From contig NC_045150.1 in NCBI RefSeq assembly GCF_008831285.2, positions 10,864,001 to 10,928,000 of the forward strand: a stretch of 64,000 bases of DNA. The letters run 5' to 3'. The notes beneath the pieces were generated by a model that was given only the letters and a program-made list of their open reading frames with translations, was not told where the DNA came from and made no database searches. The position numbers and the translations under genes were made by a program. This DNA is from Nymphaea colorata. Taxonomy: Eukaryota > Streptophyta > Magnoliopsida > Nymphaeales > Nymphaeaceae. Position 1 is the stretch's first letter. Each line of letters opens with the position of its first letter. This document shows positions 22,484 to 34,110 of the stretch, one piece after another.

Positions 22484-23641
22484 TTATTGTAATGGGCTGA
22501 ATTTCCTATCATATCCCCATCCTAGATGCTTATTTTTAGTGCCACTGCTACTACCACTAGCTCTGTCCATTAGCCCTTTATTCTTGGGATATTCTGACTT
22601 CTCTTTCTTGAAGGTGGCGGCGTTGGCTACGATGTTGGCTGGAGCATTTTGACTCCTGCTATTCTTCTTTGTATCTTCCCTAACCTTTACCGAGATGACA
22701 ACATCAAAAGCTCCATTTTCAATTCCTGCTTCAATGCATTCTGCCCTCTCTGTGAGATCGATGAAAGACTTGATTGGAGCATTGGAAATGAGGCTCCTTA
22801 ATGGTTGTGTCAAATTGTTTATGATGAGTCCCAATGCATGGGATTGAGAGATTGGGTCCCTCATCTTGTTGCAAGAAGACCTCTATCTTTGAATAAAATC
22901 TATCACCCTTTCACTTGGCCTCTGCTTCAGATAGCATAGTGTGGTGATCGTTGGTGCAGTTTCGACATTTTGAATGTTAATGAAAAGGTTGGTTAACTTG
23001 TCAAAATTCTTCAATTCAACTGGGTTGATGTGTTCCCGATACCATTGTGCGGCAATTCCTTCCAGGCTTCTTGGGAAACATCGAAAGAGGGCCTTGTGAT
23101 TGTGGCGACATTTGTAGCATTCAGCAAAGAACATGGCCAAATGTGCCTTTGAGTCTCCATGGCCATCAAATTTGATAAATTTCTTAGGCAAGTTTTTTAT
23201 ATGCTTGTCATTTTTGAAGCTTTCGTAGAAATCTTCGCACGTAAAATTCCTTTTATTCTTGCCTTTGAGTTGAACTGCGTTCAACTTCTTTTCAACTTCC
23301 TGAATTTTTGTTTTCCAGGATTCTCCCTTGTTCTTTTTCTTCGGAGTTTTTTGTTCTTCCTCACTACTGGATTCTATTGTAGTATCTTCAGAAGAGTCGG
23401 AACTACTCGATGAATACTTCTTTGTCTTCTTCCCTTTCTTTTTGGCCTTTTATGTCTGGGCTTGTTCTTCATTGAACATAATCATGTATCTCTGAAATCT
23501 TTTGTATTCTTCAAACTCTGGATCATTCATTTCTAGCTTGAGAGGTGTTTCTGAGGAGGATTCTTCTCCCTTCTCTCTCATAAAAGTTTGCTCTAGCTCC
23601 ATTTCAATCCTTCTCTTTTGTTGGCTTCTGGTTTCGACCAT
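22484..23641 (-). pseudogene. Gag (capsid-like) with internal stops
   Basis: The likely start is M-V-E-T-R-S-Q-Q at 23,641, a common Gag start in this group. It is followed by a Glu-rich coiled region, a stop at 23,450, a Ser/Lys-rich low-complexity segment, then the Gag core: F-D-G-H-G-D-S-K-A-H-L-A-M-F-F, L-F-R-C-F-P-R-S-L-E-G-I-A-A-Q-W-Y, and L-K-Q-R-P-S-E-R-V-I-D-F. Another break lies between 22,883 and 22,864. It continues through L-G-L-I-I-N-N-L to a basic tail. Gag forms the virus-like particle that packages element RNA. Confidence 0.85.
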
Positions 23642-23828
23642 AAAGCGGATGTTCACCTTACAAGAAGAAAAATTGAAAATGTTAGGACTTTAATTGATGA
23701 GAGATGACAAATTTTGATTTGCATATTGAAAAAAAGGAATGACAAAACTTGACAAAGTTCAACATAACTTGACAAAACATGACAAATTTTGGCTTAACAA
23801 CAATGAACTAGACATGACAATCTAGGAC

Positions 23829-25154
23829 AGAAGGATAGATGGGCGGACTTCATCCCACCATTTTACATATTCAGGACTCATTCTTGGACCAATGACAAGA
23901 TACAAGTGAGCAAATGATTCCCAACGTTGTTGGGCGTAGGTGTATATTCCAGACCACTCTTCAGTATCTAGTTCACACTCTACAATGGCTCCTTATGACT
24001 CATTGGATATGCTTTCCTTTGACGCAGTGATAGCTGTCTGAGGCAACACTCCAGATGGTATTCGACTATGAAGAATGGTCCCAATAGAAGACTTCCTCTG
24101 ACTGGGTTGTAGGTGTATCTTGACTTGATGATTTCTCAATCCAAGAAGTCTCAAATGATGATGGAGTCATCCACTTCCTCCATCTTCCTACGGTAGTGTT
24201 CCATACTGGATAACTAGTCGTCGGTATTTTGAAAATGACATGATTGTGGCCCCACATGTGTATAGAACCATGCTTGTGATGCGAAGACACATCCTTCTAT
24301 CGAGTCTGCATCTCCAATTGAAAATTTGGTCAACCCTCTGTAAAGAAATGCCAAGGCTGCCATTGCTACGGATATGTGACGGACTTTGACATGCCCCCAT
24401 TTTCTGAAGAAACGGGCTATGCGGAAATCCATTACGTGTTCTTCATTGTTGAAGAAGATAAGACATGCGGTAGAAGTCACCATGGAATTTTTGAACTTGT
24501 CTGCAACACTTCTAGGTAGTGACGCATGGTTGACAAATTGGGAATATGTTTCACCAAGTTCTTGTAGTTGAAGATATTGATGTCCATCTTTTTCTAGAAA
24601 AGGCCAACTCCATTTCCCTGTGAGTTTACGAATCACTTCTAGAGTTTTGACTTGACTTGGTTTACAAGGAACTGATCTTCAATTGGACCTCTTGGGTCAC
24701 CTTTTGGTTCTGGCAAACCCATAATGCTGGAGAACCCATCAAGAGTGATTGTCATTTCACTCCATGGAAACCAGAATGTGTCAGTCCTTGGGTTCCATCT
24801 TTTGGCAACTACATGGATTAGATTGCCATTGATAGGTTGCATGGCAATACTAATTGCTTCTTCGAGACCGCAATCTTCTAAGTGGTTCAGAAACATACAC
24901 CGAAAATGACGCGAAGTCTGGATCGACCTTGACACGACCCGAATAGGATGTGGTCATATGGGAAAATGCTTTCTGAGTCCATCTAGACAAGAGAAGGTGT
25001 TAGACTTTGACATGAATTGACCCAATAGAGACTCGAGAAGAGTTTTGACATTGAGTTTGGACATGGACTTTGAGGCAAAGTAAAACATTATATGCATCCA
25101 AGCAATTAACGAGAGATTGATAATGCATTCCCTAGGACTCTTGCCTATACGCAT
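23829..25154 (-). pseudogene. Plant mobile domain (PMD, aminotransferase-like) ORF upstream of gag
   Basis: Located between the PBS and gag on the element strand. Open pieces 25,154-24,954, 24,935-24,639, 24,636-24,214 and a continuation to about 23,829 together give one PMD: R-W-N-P-R-T-D-T-F-W-F-P-W-S-E-M-T-I-T-L-D-G then I-M-G-L-P-E-P-K-G, a central A-R-F-F-R-K-W-G block with A-A-L-A-F-L-Y-R-G-L, and the C-terminal P-R-M-S-P-E-Y-V-K-W-W-D. The last part reads in the frame that ends at 23,829. Stops at 24,936-24,953 and 24,636-24,639 and a frame change near 24,214-24,290 break it. PMDs occur in plant host genes (MAIN/MAIL type) and in transposons; here the position shows it belongs to the retrotransposon as an extra ORF 5' of gag. 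Its function for the element is unknown. Confidence 0.8.
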
Positions 25155-25734
25155 TGTTTTAAAAATGGGTCTTGGAACCTATGGAAAATAAATAGGTGAA
25201 TCGTTTTTTATTTATCCAAAATTTAAGGTATGCCTATATACCAAATTTATGGTACTAACATAAACTCCTCCAAGGGTTTTCTAGATTTGGGCTCTCCAAT
25301 TCTTCTTCTTCACCCATCGATATACCGGGACTATTGTCCATTTCGGTACTAATGGGGGGACTTCTCAGTCCAATTGGGTGGTCCAGTTGGAAGGCTATAT
25401 CTTGGACTAATGTCCTAGAAATAGCCCGACAACGTGATGACCGGGACATGATATAGATAAGGATTTGTTTTTTTCAAAATTCATGAGAAGGTGCGAAATA
25501 GATGGCTCTATTGCATACATTCCTAAGAGATAGATTTGAAAATTTGAGAGCATACATGGGTTGTATACAATTTCTAAGTTGAGGAGGGGTAGGATAAATT
25601 GAAATGGAAGAGGTTCTTGAAAGCTCCTCAATGTATACTAGTATGCAAGTTTATGAACGATTTTGTGCAATTGATATCCGGTATTGTAAAATAATTTGTA
25701 TATGATCCAAATAGGTCCTTCGACAAACTATGAC
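25155..25734 (-). other. 5' leader of the Ty3 element
   Basis: Between the PBS and the PMD ORF. Two short minus-strand ORFs (25,255-25,449 and 25,407-25,631) have no recognisable domain. The part from 25,551 on is duplicated at 1-187. Confidence 0.5.
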
Positions 25735-25754
25735 GGGTCCCACCGGGTGTGCCA
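25735..25754 (-). other. Candidate primer-binding site
   Basis: On the element strand TGGCACACCCGGTGGGACCC begins two bases after the LTR end (…CGAACA, GA, TGG…). It starts with TGG as required to pair with a tRNA CCA end and has the same layout as the TGGCGACTCTGCTGGGGAC site of Ogre elements. The matching tRNA is not assigned. Confidence 0.65.
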
Positions 25755-25756
25755 TC

Positions 25757-28700
25757 TGTTCGCACCCCACCCCTTTTTCTCAAAGGGTGTCATATGCGAA
25801 TCAGCAAAATTCTTTTAAAATTGAGGTTTTCAAGAAAAATTTTCAAGAGAAAGGGATCCACCCGTCGGTACGAGGTCCAACCGTTCCTGCCGCCTTTAAC
25901 AGGGGTACTTGGACCAAGGACTAAGGATCATTTGGATCATGTACGAGTTATTGATGCAAATCCTATATGCTTATGCATTGAGGTTTTGGATTCAAGAACC
26001 AAATTTCATTTTGAATAAGTGATTTGAACTCATTTTGAAGATTTGAGAATTTTCAAGTTGGTTCAAAACCTTTGTTTTTGTGCCATTTGATTTGAAATAC
26101 ATAATTCTTGAGGATTTTGAAGATTGAATATTGAGTTCTTTGTCATGAACTCTAGATGGTTCATGAGTTGAAATTATGATCGACTTTTGTAAAATAGCTA
26201 AGTTTCCTTAGCAAAGAAACTAGATTTTTAAATTCTTCTTTTGCCAAATCGTGTGATTTGGTTTGGTGGAGTTCCTTCATATGTTCCAAATTGTTAGAAA
26301 ACGTGCTGTTTTCTAAACACACTTTGGCCAAGATTATGAATGCATATCTTGTGTTTTCTTTTGAAGTTTACGAATTCTTGTTGCAATATAACTTGGTTAC
26401 TTTTTGCAGCTCAAATTTGAATCACTTAACTTCTTAAGAATGTGCTTGTGGTGCTATTGATTTTGAGTGAAAGTGAATGCATGAAATGAAAAGGGAAACT
26501 ATATAGAACATTCATTCTTCTCTCTCTCATAATCTTTCAAGGTTCATTCATATGAAACATGCATTCTTCACTCTCTCATAATCTCTTAAGGTTCATATTG
26601 TAATTCACATCATAGAATCTACACCTAAGGATTGATTTTAATTAACGTGTAGGACTTTCTCTAAATATGCTTATTATATGATTAAGAACATGAATTAGAG
26701 ATGTAGTCCATAACGTTGAGACTTGACATAAAACTATCAAAATGATGAAAAATACACAAATGATGTCAAAATCATTTTTTTTTTTTTGAAATAGATGGGA
26801 GACATGGATGACATCCACTTTTGTCTCAAGATAGCTAAAAAAAGTCAGACCTTATGTTGATTTAGATATCTGAAAATTATGGACATTGATTACAATAAAG
26901 GGCTTGTTTCATAGATACAAATGAGAAGTCTTTCATCAAATTTCAGATTTCATACTCATAAAATCGTCAACTTCTTCGGATGGTTCTAGGATAGTTGGCA
27001 TTTCAAATATATAAAATTTGACATTCTTAAACCAATTCCTATAAAACATGGTCTGATTTCAACAACATACATACATCTTACGTGTGGATTGCTGAAATTA
27101 AGCAAATTTTAAAATGAAATGAAAATGATTTCATAACTTGGTACTATGAAAATCAAAATGAACCATCTTCTTAAAACTAGTTTGGCAACGTGTTCCAATC
27201 TGATTTTAAGAGAAGAAAACAATTTTTAACAAGAGATTGAACATGTATGTGTATATATAACTTTAAATAGAAATAGATAAATGCATGTTCAAGTAAATAA
27301 TGCTGGGTGCTTTGTTCCAAATGTCCCCTACTACCCATGATCAAGTAAATAAAGCATAAAACAAAATAACTTTAAATAGAAATAGATAAATGCATGTTCA
27401 AGCTAGTTCATCCTTAATCTCGCCATGCAAAGGTGGATTACATTCATGAGAATGCATCCATCCTTAATAGGATTTTTTATCATATATATATTGCAGCAAT
27501 ATCACTCTCTCACCGTGGTATTCTCTCATGGTGGGGAGTTCAAAATGGTTTTAAGCTGGTTATTTTGAAAGGGACGTGGCCTTGGGGCCCTTTTCAAAAT
27601 TTGATACATGGGTTCATCTTTAAGAAAAACCGACGTATGCATGTATGATGCATTAACATGTACATTTAATCGTAGGTTTCCCCTAGCTGGACATCATTCC
27701 CATCCATGAAACAAATGAAAATAAACCCTCCCACGAATTGCTGGAATTAAAATGAACTAATGAGAAGCCAAAATAGGTGAGAAATGGTTAAAATCACCTA
27801 CCTTGCGGTTGGTCTTGATACTTGATCTTCGTCTTCACTTGTTTTCTAAATCGAGCAATCCTAAGTAAGGGTTCACTTAAGCACCCTAACCTAGCAAAAT
27901 CAATGGAGAGAATAGAAGAAAATGAAAAAGAAAGCAAGAGAAAAGGTGGAAGAGTACTTGGACGAATCTCACCTCTCTTCCTTGGCTTCTCCCTCCTAGC
28001 TCCCTGGCTGCAACACTTGATGGAATAACTCAAAATTTTGTCCCCCTCCTTGGTGGCCAAGGGGAGGTTTATATAAAGGAGGAGGTGGGTTCAACCACCT
28101 CCTTAACTCAGCTTGGGAACTTGCTTAAGACCTTGGGGACTTGTAAAATGAGTTAGATAGGCTTTAAAGGCTCCAATTGACCATTTCTTAGCCCATTTTC
28201 ACGAGCTAGGTTTGCTGGTCTAGGTTTGGTCAACATTGGTTCACACCTCGCTGACCAACTTTGACCAAAATTTTGGATGAAAATGCCCTTCCACAGGGTT
28301 TTACCATGTTTTGTGCTATTTATTTTTTTCTTTGTTTGAGTTTAGTCAAAGTGGGTTTGGCTTGGTCAAAGTCTATTTTCGTCCATTAATTAGATCGTGG
28401 GACAGACCTACCTTTTGACTGAGCTAAGCCCATGTTGACCGAACCTAGCTGAGATTGGCACCACATTTGGGTGCACCCTGATCAAACCTACTTGAATTGA
28501 GTAGGTTATGTGAGCTTGACCAGCTTAGTTATTGTTTTTTGGAAATTGACTCCTCTTTAAAGAGGACCTAGTTAAAGAAGAGAGAGAGAGATAAATGTCT
28601 CTTTTTTCCTAGGTTTCTCATTCATTTCTCCTTGAAAATGACTTTTCTTCATTTAATTGAAAGAAAATACTTTTTTTTTTAATTGGGGGGGGGGGGGCTT

Positions 28701-29053
28701 GACCCCTGGAGGCTCTTGACCACAGGGGCTAGGTGGGGCCCACACGTGGGTCCCACATAGCATTCTAGTCTGAATTCGATCCAATTCTTGGATTTTAGTC
28801 AAAATTTGAATTTTGCAATTGGATTTGGATTTCAAATGTCATTTGTAATTGAATTTGGATTTCAAATCCTAATTTGGACATAGTTTGGACTTGTAATCCT
28901 GCATTGGGATTGGTGTCACAAGTTGAATTCATGATTTGAATCCGAATTACGTTTAGGTTCGAAATTGGCTTTGAAATTGCAATTTTTCACAATTCTTTTG
29001 TAAAATTTTGATATCGCTTTAGTTTCAATGTGAAAAAATTTGGGGTGTTAACA
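25757..29053 (-). repeat. 5' LTR of the Ty3 element, 3.3 kb
   Basis: Plus-strand ends TGTTCGCACC and GGTGTTAACA, 3,297 bp, aligned in blocks with 14,847-16,482 and, for its first half, with 209-1,926. It carries an internal 36-base duplication (AACTTTAAATAG... at 27,259 and 27,367) and the only TATA region of the three LTR copies. Long LTRs are usual in this lineage. The sequence just outside it (29,054 onward) is the PPT side of another internal region, so historically it has served as a 3' LTR too. Confidence 0.85.
28068..28075 (-). promoter_or_regulatory. TATA box in the 5' LTR
   Basis: On the element strand CCTTTATATAAACC holds TATATAAA. It faces the PMD-gag-pol direction, and the AG-rich block downstream to about 27,900 would be the start of the transcript. 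The left LTR has unrelated sequence at this place. Confidence 0.55.
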
Positions 29054-29137
29054 GATGCCCCTCTTTGCTGTTAAGCAAGATGAAGAATTTGTTTAATAGC
29101 AAAGATTTATGCACCAAATTTTTGCAAACTAAAATTG
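29054..29137 (-). repeat. Scar: PPT and 3' internal sequence outside the 5' LTR
   Basis: GATGCCCCTCTTTGCTG and the following bases repeat 16,483-16,566, the sequence just inside the left LTR. Finding it outside the right LTR means a second internal region once lay to the right. Confidence 0.85.
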
Positions 29138-29151
29138 GCTGACATTGCCCC

Positions 29152-29211
29152 TCTTTTGTAAAATTTTGATATCGCTTTAGTTTCAATGTGGAAAAATTTG
29201 GGGTGTTAACA
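29152..29211 (-). repeat. Scar: 60-base LTR tip
   Basis: TCTTTTGTAAAATTTTG through GGGGTGTTAACA repeats the last 60 bases of the LTR (about 28,994-29,053). It is joined to the preceding scar by 14 bases including GCCCCTC, which also occurs in the PPT, suggesting deletion at microhomology. CCGAA, the near match to CCGAC at 14,842, follows directly. Confidence 0.8.
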
Positions 29212-29216
29212 CCGAA

Positions 29217-30152
29217 ATTGTGTTCTTTGGTTGATAAAGGGAATGTCGATAAAAACCATCATCGATACAGTGGACAAAGCCTCAGTGTAAGGTATCACCG
29301 GCGCAACCTAAACATAGGTAAGCATTGACTACTAACAACGTCCTCTCACATGGATAATAATCTATTATTTTCAACATGTTAGTGACCTTCGGTAAAAACT
29401 CTTCCAGCAACGAGACAGTACATCGAAAAAATAGAACTTTTCACTCATTTAAACAATTCGGCAAAAACACTTATGGGTGGCTAAAAAGGCTAAGGATGGA
29501 AAACATTCAAACATCCAAAAAAACATTCAAATGACAACTAATCAAAATAATATTCTATGAATAAGTATATGTGTACTTGAATTACATGTGGTCCAAATTT
29601 GAAGCCAAAATCCAGCCACAATGCTCTGGAATCTGGCAATGACAAAAAATTAGGGTAAAATTGAGGGTTTTGTAGACATTTTATGTAATTAATATATCAG
29701 ATCAAAGGTAATAAGGTCAACAAACATTCTTCTAAAATTTCACGTTGGCTAACATCCTAGGCCAACTCAAGCGAAGGAAGCCTACACGGACCGACGATTA
29801 AGCCATTCCAAGAGTGCACTACTAGGTGTTTATGACAGCTGTGGAAGCAACTCAAATTGTGTTGCTTCCATTGGCTGCTTGCCAGATCCATGCCAAAACA
29901 GTCCTTCGCGACAAGCATCTCTCAGCGGCCCGCACCTTGGCTTAACTGTGACCTTAACCTGTACATCTGTAGACATGCCACCGGTGAAACCTCAGCCCTG
30001 GCTTGCTGTGACAATCATGGAAACCTTTCCATGATCCACCATGGCCGAAGTTTAAACAAGAACACTTGCAAAGTGATCTATGGACACAGTCATTATCTCT
30101 TGGCTATGAGGGGATCCTTTATAGGCAAATGACAAGCTCAGCAGTCTACTCT
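29217..30152. other. Intergenic flank of the Ty3 insertion
   Basis: Contains GTCGATAAAAACCATC, TATCACCGGCGCAACC and ACCTTCGGTAAAAACTC motifs, similar in style to TGTCGGTGAAAATAG on the other side of the insertion (14,803). This looks like the repeat-rich end of a CACTA-type element but no terminus is proven. The ORF 29,857-30,132 has no domain. Confidence 0.35.
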
Positions 30153-30160
30153 CACCTATG

Positions 30161-30350
30161 CAGGGGCAAAGCCAAGGGAGGGCCCACAGGGGCCCTAGAC
30201 TGCACTAAAAAAATATATAAAATTTTAGACGTAAATTTTAGAAAATTTCACTTGTCATGTATAAAATTTTTGAAAAATGATATTCCGGCCCCTATCAAAA
30301 TTTAGGAACTTTAATTCGGCTCTCAAGAAAAATTTCGGACTCTGCCCTTG
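30161..30350. mobile_element. hAT-type MITE with perfect 8-bp target duplication
   Basis: Ends CAGGGGCAAAGCC and GGACTCTGCCCTTG are inverted complements with mismatches. It is flanked by CACCTATG at 30,153-30,160 and 30,351-30,358, an exact eight-base duplication. The interior is AT-rich (AAAATTTTAG repeats). Non-autonomous, 190 bp. Confidence 0.85.
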
Positions 30351-30358
30351 CACCTATG

Positions 30359-31840
30359 GTCCACATGGCCTTACATGTTGGCACCTTCAACCACCACCAA
30401 CAAGCATACGAGATTGAAGTACTGGTCAAAGCCCCGCCTGAGCATCCTCCATGTGTCTTCATGCCTACATCTAGTCAAAGCAATTACTACTTGCCGACTG
30501 GCATGAAGATGTCATTTGGCAACCTCATGATATTGGCAGGCCTTCAACCATGGATTATGCGAGAAGACATGCACCGTTAGGTCGCCCACTCATTGGGCCT
30601 TGAGAAGAAGGCCCATTTTAAGGGGAGTGGGTTGATGTCGTTCTGGCTTGACCTGCATCTATCTCTCTACCCTTGAACCGGCTCCTACCTGCCACACTTG
30701 ACAGGCATTTTCAAGGAGGCTATCTCATGGTCCAGACCTCAATATGGGCCTACGCCCTTCTCAAACCTTGCCTGCATCCACTTATTGTAGCATGTCCATC
30801 TGCCTCAGGAAGAAGTTAACTCAGCAGCTCTAGCAGCCAAGAGTGAACTGGCTATGCCAGCCGAGTGCCCAACTCTAGCGACAATGCTTGGAGAGTAAAG
30901 CAGGAAGGACATTTTGGTAATTTATTATAAAAAATGTCTTCTATAATCTTTTTAATTTTTTCGATTTTCAATTTTGCCTTTACAACTGTTTTCTTTTTAT
31001 TTGTAAATTAAGGGTATTTCAGTCATTAACCATACTGATGCATGAAAATTCATGCACCAGTATGGCACATATAACCAGATTCACAAGGCCTGCAATAGGT
31101 AGCATCGAAGGCTCGGTTAAAATGTTTTTGTTGTTTCCTAGATTTAATGACTAGATCATTTGCCTATAACTATGACTGCTAAATATGGGGATAGAAGGGA
31201 TAGTCCAAACAAAGCAAAAGATAGCTGGACGAATAGAATGGTTACGGTCTCAGGGTGTGCCACCCAGTGGGTTCTTCGGCCTTCTCTTTTAAGCCATGTT
31301 TGGATGGAGGAAAACTTAAGGAAATGTTTACTGGACGAAAGGAACAAGAAAGGGAATGAACTGAAAGAAAATTGGTATGGAAAGGAAAGAAAAGGAGAAG
31401 AAAAGTAAAGAAGATTATTATAAAAGCTTGTTTGGACATAAAAGACAGGAAAGGAGATATATTTTATATTAAAATTATGCGTACCATTTTTTGTAACATA
31501 TTTTACTGCTTATATGCAGGTTTGCCGACACCTCCTGATTTCAGCCATTGATACGTACAGAGGAAATTTGAAGTCTACAGTATTGGACTTGGTTTCATGC
31601 TTTGAATATCAGTATAAATACCATTGGAATATCTAAGATGGACTACATGTATCAAAAACTTTGTTAAACTTATTTACACATATGTACTTGTTATTAAAGA
31701 TAATATCCATTCATTTGTATGTTAATCAGTAATATGTTCAGTATAATACATTGATTGCATCTTTGTTCAGTTATTGATATCGAGCAAGGCTTTTTTGTAT
31801 TCCTATTTTTCAGGTCGTACATAGTATAGTATAATATAAA
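30359..31840. other. Intergenic; no supported gene
   Basis: Several ORFs of 60-80 codons on both strands without recognisable domains. The left part (30,359-30,900) is less AT-rich than its surroundings and could be an old coding remnant, but no frame stays open for long. Nothing further is seen. Confidence 0.4.
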
Positions 31841-31849
31841 ACATATTAT

Positions 31850-32310
31850 AACTTTTTACTGACAGGTATCTCACATCAGTACAAATGTAATTTAGCATCC
31901 ATAAAATAGCTATTACTGACAGGAAGTGATTGTCAATATGAAATATAACTTTTCCTGATGGGTATTTCCGTTAGTAAAAAGTGCATTGACTGTAGCCAGT
32001 CATTAGTATATCTGCAATACTTTAGTGATGGCTCTGGGTGTGTGTCAGTAAATTCTCAGCAATACATGATGTTCACGATTGTCAGTATAAATGAACAACT
32101 TACTGACAGATGTAAGCAAGTGTCGTTAGACCCCATGCAATAAACTAACTGCAACACCCATTAGTATAAGTCGACATATACTAATGGTCTAGTGGACCCA
32201 TCAATGAAAGATTCAGCGACACAACCTACACTGCTGGATGTGAATCCATCAATAAAAATATTAATGGTGGTTTTGACATTTTTAATTGATGTTTTTTGGC
32301 ATGTCAATAA
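31850..32310. repeat. CACTA-like subterminal repeat cluster
   Basis: Short motifs ACTGACAG, GTCAGTA and TTAGTA recur in both orientations at about 31,858, 31,915, 31,968, 32,005, 32,046, 32,079, 32,100 and 32,160. Clusters of short direct and inverted motifs are typical of the transposase-binding subterminal regions of CACTA elements. No CACTA terminus with 3-bp duplication was confirmed. Confidence 0.35.
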
Positions 32311-32399
32311 TGTGTCTTTTTTTTTGGGGGGGGTGATCTAAGCCTTTGGATGCCAACAAATTGAATTTGAACCATATGTATCATTTCATAATGTCCAAT

Positions 32400-34110
32400 T
32401 TCCGATGAAAGCTGACCAGCAGTAGGCTCCCATCTTTTATTAAGAACCAAAAAAAATTGGAAACTATACACAAATTATAAATATCCAGTTTAGTGGATAT
32501 GGTCCACATATTTGAATTGGAATTCAAATGTAGAAACACTTCAATCTAACTTTTATGTTCATAATCTGAATTTTATATGAATTTGACTTTTTAATTAGTA
32601 TCTATATCCAAATCTAACTTCTAATTAAACAACTAATCTTTCGAACCACAGCAATTGACATTTTAAGAATGGACATCCAGAATAAATGGATATCAGATAG
32701 ACATTTATTTAAAATTGAATCTAAATTTAAATCAAATGGAATATTTATCTAAAACTGAATCTGAGTCTCAATACAATCAGATCAAGTCATTTGTTCGATC
32801 TGAAGCCGATGAGATTTTTAATGGGATGACTTTTTTTCTTCTGGATTCAACTTTTTGAAGTAGTTGGGCTGCATTTTAGTCAAAATCCGATCCATTAACA
32901 CCCCTAGATCTCGATATTTTCTTCATTTAAGTCGAAGCACTAAATTAATGGCAATTTAGGTCCCGATCTATGGATTTAGGTGAAAGATCAGACTCATATG
33001 ATCCAATGGGAGTCATCCATTATAGGTGGCGCTTGAACTTGTAGTCACGTTAAATCAACTGTGGAGATTCAGTTGCCAACAAGTGTTCTTAGAGATGGCC
33101 AAGAGTGGCCGAGATAGAAAGTAGTGATGGCAGCCAATAACTTGTTAGTGAGTAGGGCTGCACACGAGTTGTGTCGAGTTCGAGTTGGGCTGGCTTGAGA
33201 TTGAATCAAGTCAGAAAACTAAAAGCTCGAGCTCAACTTGACGATACAATGTCGAGCTCGAACTTAACTCATTTATTTTGCTTATGCTAAACATGTCCTG
33301 TTTTTTTTAACTCGTTTAGTTAGTACTTGTTCAAAAATCTCTCATTATAATCCAACATTCATTATGTAGTCTAACAGAATCAAGTTTAAACGATCGAGTT
33401 CTTACATTGCTTTTTCAAAAATAATTCTTTAATATTTGTTACTAATTTGGCTGAAACACTAAATCAACCCATTCAGTACTCCATAATAGGTGGCTCGGCT
33501 GATTTGGTTCCAAAAGCAATCGTGATAACATTGCGTTAAACAGTTTCAGATACATTTATGATGCTCCTAATTGTTTCTTATATCGTACATGTATTACTAA
33601 AATGTCATTAATCATTTTTTGACTTTAACCAAACAATGTTTTTTCAAATGGTGCTCATGAAAACTTTGACAAAAGACGAATTAATGTTTTTACATAAATA
33701 ACTGGAATTGAAACATGATTCATATTTAGGGATGCCATTATGTTCAATTTGGATTAGATATCCTACCAAACCATTTCCAAAAAAATATATTATCTGATTA
33801 AGTAATCGGATTGGATTCAGATTTAAGAAATGACATCCGATGGGTTCGGATATCAATTCAGTTCTACAAATATCCTATATCCAAAGATTTTACATTTTGA
33901 AAATCGGCTAAATTCGGTTCAGAATTTGGTCTAGGATTCAAATTCAGATATGAATTTTAAAATGGGATACGGATAGTGAAATTAGATTTTGGATTTGGAG
34001 TCGGATGTGACTTTTCCTTGTTTGTATTTGAATCTGAATATTTGGATATCTGAATAAATGGATAAAGTTAAGAGTATATAGAATTCGAATCTGATTCATT
34101 GACATCTTTA
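32400..34110. repeat. Dispersed AATC(C)GAATC / ATCCGAT-rich repeats
   Basis: Runs of variants such as GGATTCAGATTTAAG, TTCGGATATC and GAATCTGAAT. The stretch 33,740-34,110 is an inverted, diverged copy of about 35,490-35,930. The block at 33,153-33,450 (TAGGGCTGCACACGAG onward) is a diverged relative of the MITE at 34,501. No gene is supported. Confidence 0.5.

Larger units (their letters stand above)
14847..29211 (-). mobile_element. Composite Ty3/Gypsy (Tat/Ogre-like) retrotransposon with a PMD ORF
   Basis: Read on the minus strand: a 60-base LTR tip (29,211-29,152), an 84-base piece of 3' internal sequence with a PPT, a full LTR (29,053-25,757), PBS, PMD ORF, gag, protease, G-patch-like segment, RT, RNase H, archaeal-type RNase H, integrase, PPT, and a deleted LTR (16,482-14,847). 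The second RNase H between RT and integrase and the DGGA protease place it in the Tat/Ogre group. The coding region has many stops and frameshifts, so it is not autonomous now. The outer termini are both TG/CA type (TGTTCG and GTTAACA) and are bracketed by near-matching CCGAC/CCGAA, which suggests the whole 14.4 kb descended from one insertion that was later rearranged by LTR recombination. Confidence 0.85.
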
